Positions 22,676 to 23,384 of a stretch of DNA of 23,384 nucleotides are shown in pieces. Origin of the DNA: an uncultured Collinsella sp. (GTDB lineage: Bacteria; Actinomycetota; Coriobacteriia; Coriobacteriales; Coriobacteriaceae). Within the stretch, counting starts at the first letter, position 1, and every line of letters begins with the position of its first letter. A program made the translations under genes and the position numbers. Location: the NCBI GenBank assembly GCA_934630375.1, contig CAKTVQ010000023.1:1-23384 (forward strand), written 5' to 3'. Under the pieces are notes generated by a model. The model saw only the letters and a program-made list of their open reading frames with translations, made no database searches and had not been told where the DNA came from.

Positions 22676-23181
22676 GTGTATTGATCAGCAACGATGCCGA
22701 GCTCGATACGCTGCTCGACGCGCAGGAAGTGGAGCACATCTGCGAGGTTGTGCTTGCCGCCGAGGGCGTTGAACGTGAAGTCGAGATTTCCCTTTCGTAT
22801 GTCGACGAGGACGAGATGCACGAGCTCAACCACGAGTGGCGTGGCATCGACCGCACCACCGATGTGCTCTCGTTTGAATGCGACTCGGCCTTTGACGAGG
22901 ACATTCCCGCCGACGAGACGCTCGAGCTCGGCGATATCATCTTGGCCCCGCAGGTCATTGTCCGTCAGGCCCCCGGCTTTGGCAATAGCCCTGCCGACGA
23001 GTGCCGCCTGATGCTCGTACACGGCATGCTGCACCTGCTGGGGTATGACCATATCGAGGACGACGAGGCCGAGGTCATGGAGGCCCGCGAGGACGCTATC
23101 CTGCGCGATCTTGCGCTCGAGCGCGGCGAGGACCCCAAACTCGTTCACGTCGGCCCCATCACCAATCATGCCCACGACTAG
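22672..23181 (+). CDS. ybeY: Endoribonuclease YbeY (rRNA maturation factor)
   Basis: 169 residues. The zinc site HGMLHLLGYDH gives H117, H121 and H127, the family signature, and the upstream ELNHEWRGIDRTTDVLSF is also diagnostic. YbeY is a metal-dependent RNase needed for 16S rRNA 3'-end maturation and ribosome quality control. The start is TTG at 22672, overlapping the phoH TGA (TTGA), with AAGGAG five bases upstream; no ATG or GTG fits. The C terminus extends about 25 residues past the core. Confidence 0.94.
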   Translation: MSVLISNDAELDTLLDAQEVEHICEVVLAAEGVEREVEISLSYVDEDEMHELNHEWRGIDRTTDVLSFECDSAFDEDIPADETLELGDIILAPQVIVRQAPGFGNSPADECRLMLVHGMLHLLGYDHIEDDEAEVMEAREDAILRDLALERGEDPKLVHVGPITNHAHD

Positions 23182-23190
23182 GAGCCGTTT

Positions 23191-23384
23191 ATGATTCCCG
23201 GATCGAACAAGGACCATCCGTCCTTTTTAAAGTCGTTCTCCTACGCCATGGAGGGCTTCGTCACCGCCGTCAAGACCGAGCGCAACATTAAGGTCATGCT
23301 CGTAGCGGGCGTGTGCACCGTCATTGCCGGCTGCATCGTGGGGCTCGACATTGCCGAGTGGGCCACGGTCATCATCTGCTGCGG
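23191..23384 (+). CDS. dgkA: Diacylglycerol/undecaprenol kinase family protein, 3' end missing
   Basis: The first 64 residues are visible (MIPGSNKDHPSFLKSFSYAM..., then EGFVTAVKTERNIKVMLVAG and the first membrane helix, ending near GLDIAEWATVI). The F-x-YA-x-EG start, the K-x-ERN motif and the EW after the first helix match the small integral-membrane DgkA/undecaprenol kinase family (about 120-150 residues), which recycles lipid carrier or diacylglycerol. The ATG at 23191 has AGGAG six bases upstream, directly after the ybeY stop. The phoH-ybeY-dgkA order, often followed by era, supports the call. Whether the substrate is undecaprenol or diacylglycerol cannot be told from this part. Confidence 0.85.
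   Translation, partial: MIPGSNKDHPSFLKSFSYAMEGFVTAVKTERNIKVMLVAGVCTVIAGCIVGLDIAEWATVIICC

Overview
The window (23.4 kb, GC-rich, strongly G/C-ending codons) looks like core chromosome of a Coriobacteriia actinobacterium, most likely Collinsella or a close relative. The evidence is an actinobacterial-type integration host factor (mIHF) next to gmk and rpoZ, combined with a Gram-positive-style pyr operon (PyrR, class 1B PyrK/PyrD) and a lepA-hemW-dnaJ-mtaB-phoH-ybeY-dgkA order like that of Firmicutes. The genus is inferred from protein resemblance and gene order; no database search was done.

Layout. 1-480 is an AT-richer intergenic/accessory patch. It holds the start of a minus-strand gene leaving the window, a strong hairpin, and a decayed IS200-like/RAYT transposase remnant (184-442) bracketed by 26-bp inverted repeats. 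446-735 is rpmB (L28, minus strand) with its terminator and an extended -10 promoter. 1060-6508 is the pyrimidine operon pyrR-pyrB-pyrC-pyrK-pyrD-pyrF, preceded by a leader with competing hairpins and an intrinsic terminator, as expected for PyrR attenuation. 6554-9201 is a hairpin-rich spacer followed by mihF-gmk-rpoZ-thiI with near-zero spacing and a perfect terminator. 9372-13423 is comEA-comEC-holA (DNA uptake plus DNA polymerase III delta). 13476-13894 is rpsT (S20) with its own promoter, structured leader and terminator. 13907-18014 is lepA-dusB-hemW, where lepA appears to be leaderless. 18025-20406 carries two tandem J-domain genes. 20416-23384 is mtaB-phoH-ybeY-(dgkA), the last cut by the window edge.

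How the genes work together. The pyr cluster covers carbamoyl-aspartate formation to UMP except carbamoyl-phosphate synthesis (carAB) and orotate phosphoribosyltransferase (pyrE), which must lie elsewhere. The remainder serves translation and its quality control (L28, S20, LepA, DusB, ThiI, MtaB, YbeY), nucleotide supply and transcription (Gmk, omega), nucleoid structure (mIHF), DNA uptake and replication (ComEA, ComEC, HolA), and protein folding (two J proteins).

The most unusual gene is the first J-domain protein (18073-19176). It keeps an intact J domain and four-repeat zinc finger, but the second half of the substrate-binding region is replaced by two or three predicted membrane helices, and it sits directly upstream of a complete soluble DnaJ, in the place where hrcA often lies. 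Other points for a second look are the leaderless lepA start, the pyrR and rpsT leaders, hairpins flanking mihF, and shared promoter cores. I saw no CRISPR array, tRNA, rRNA or intact mobile element.
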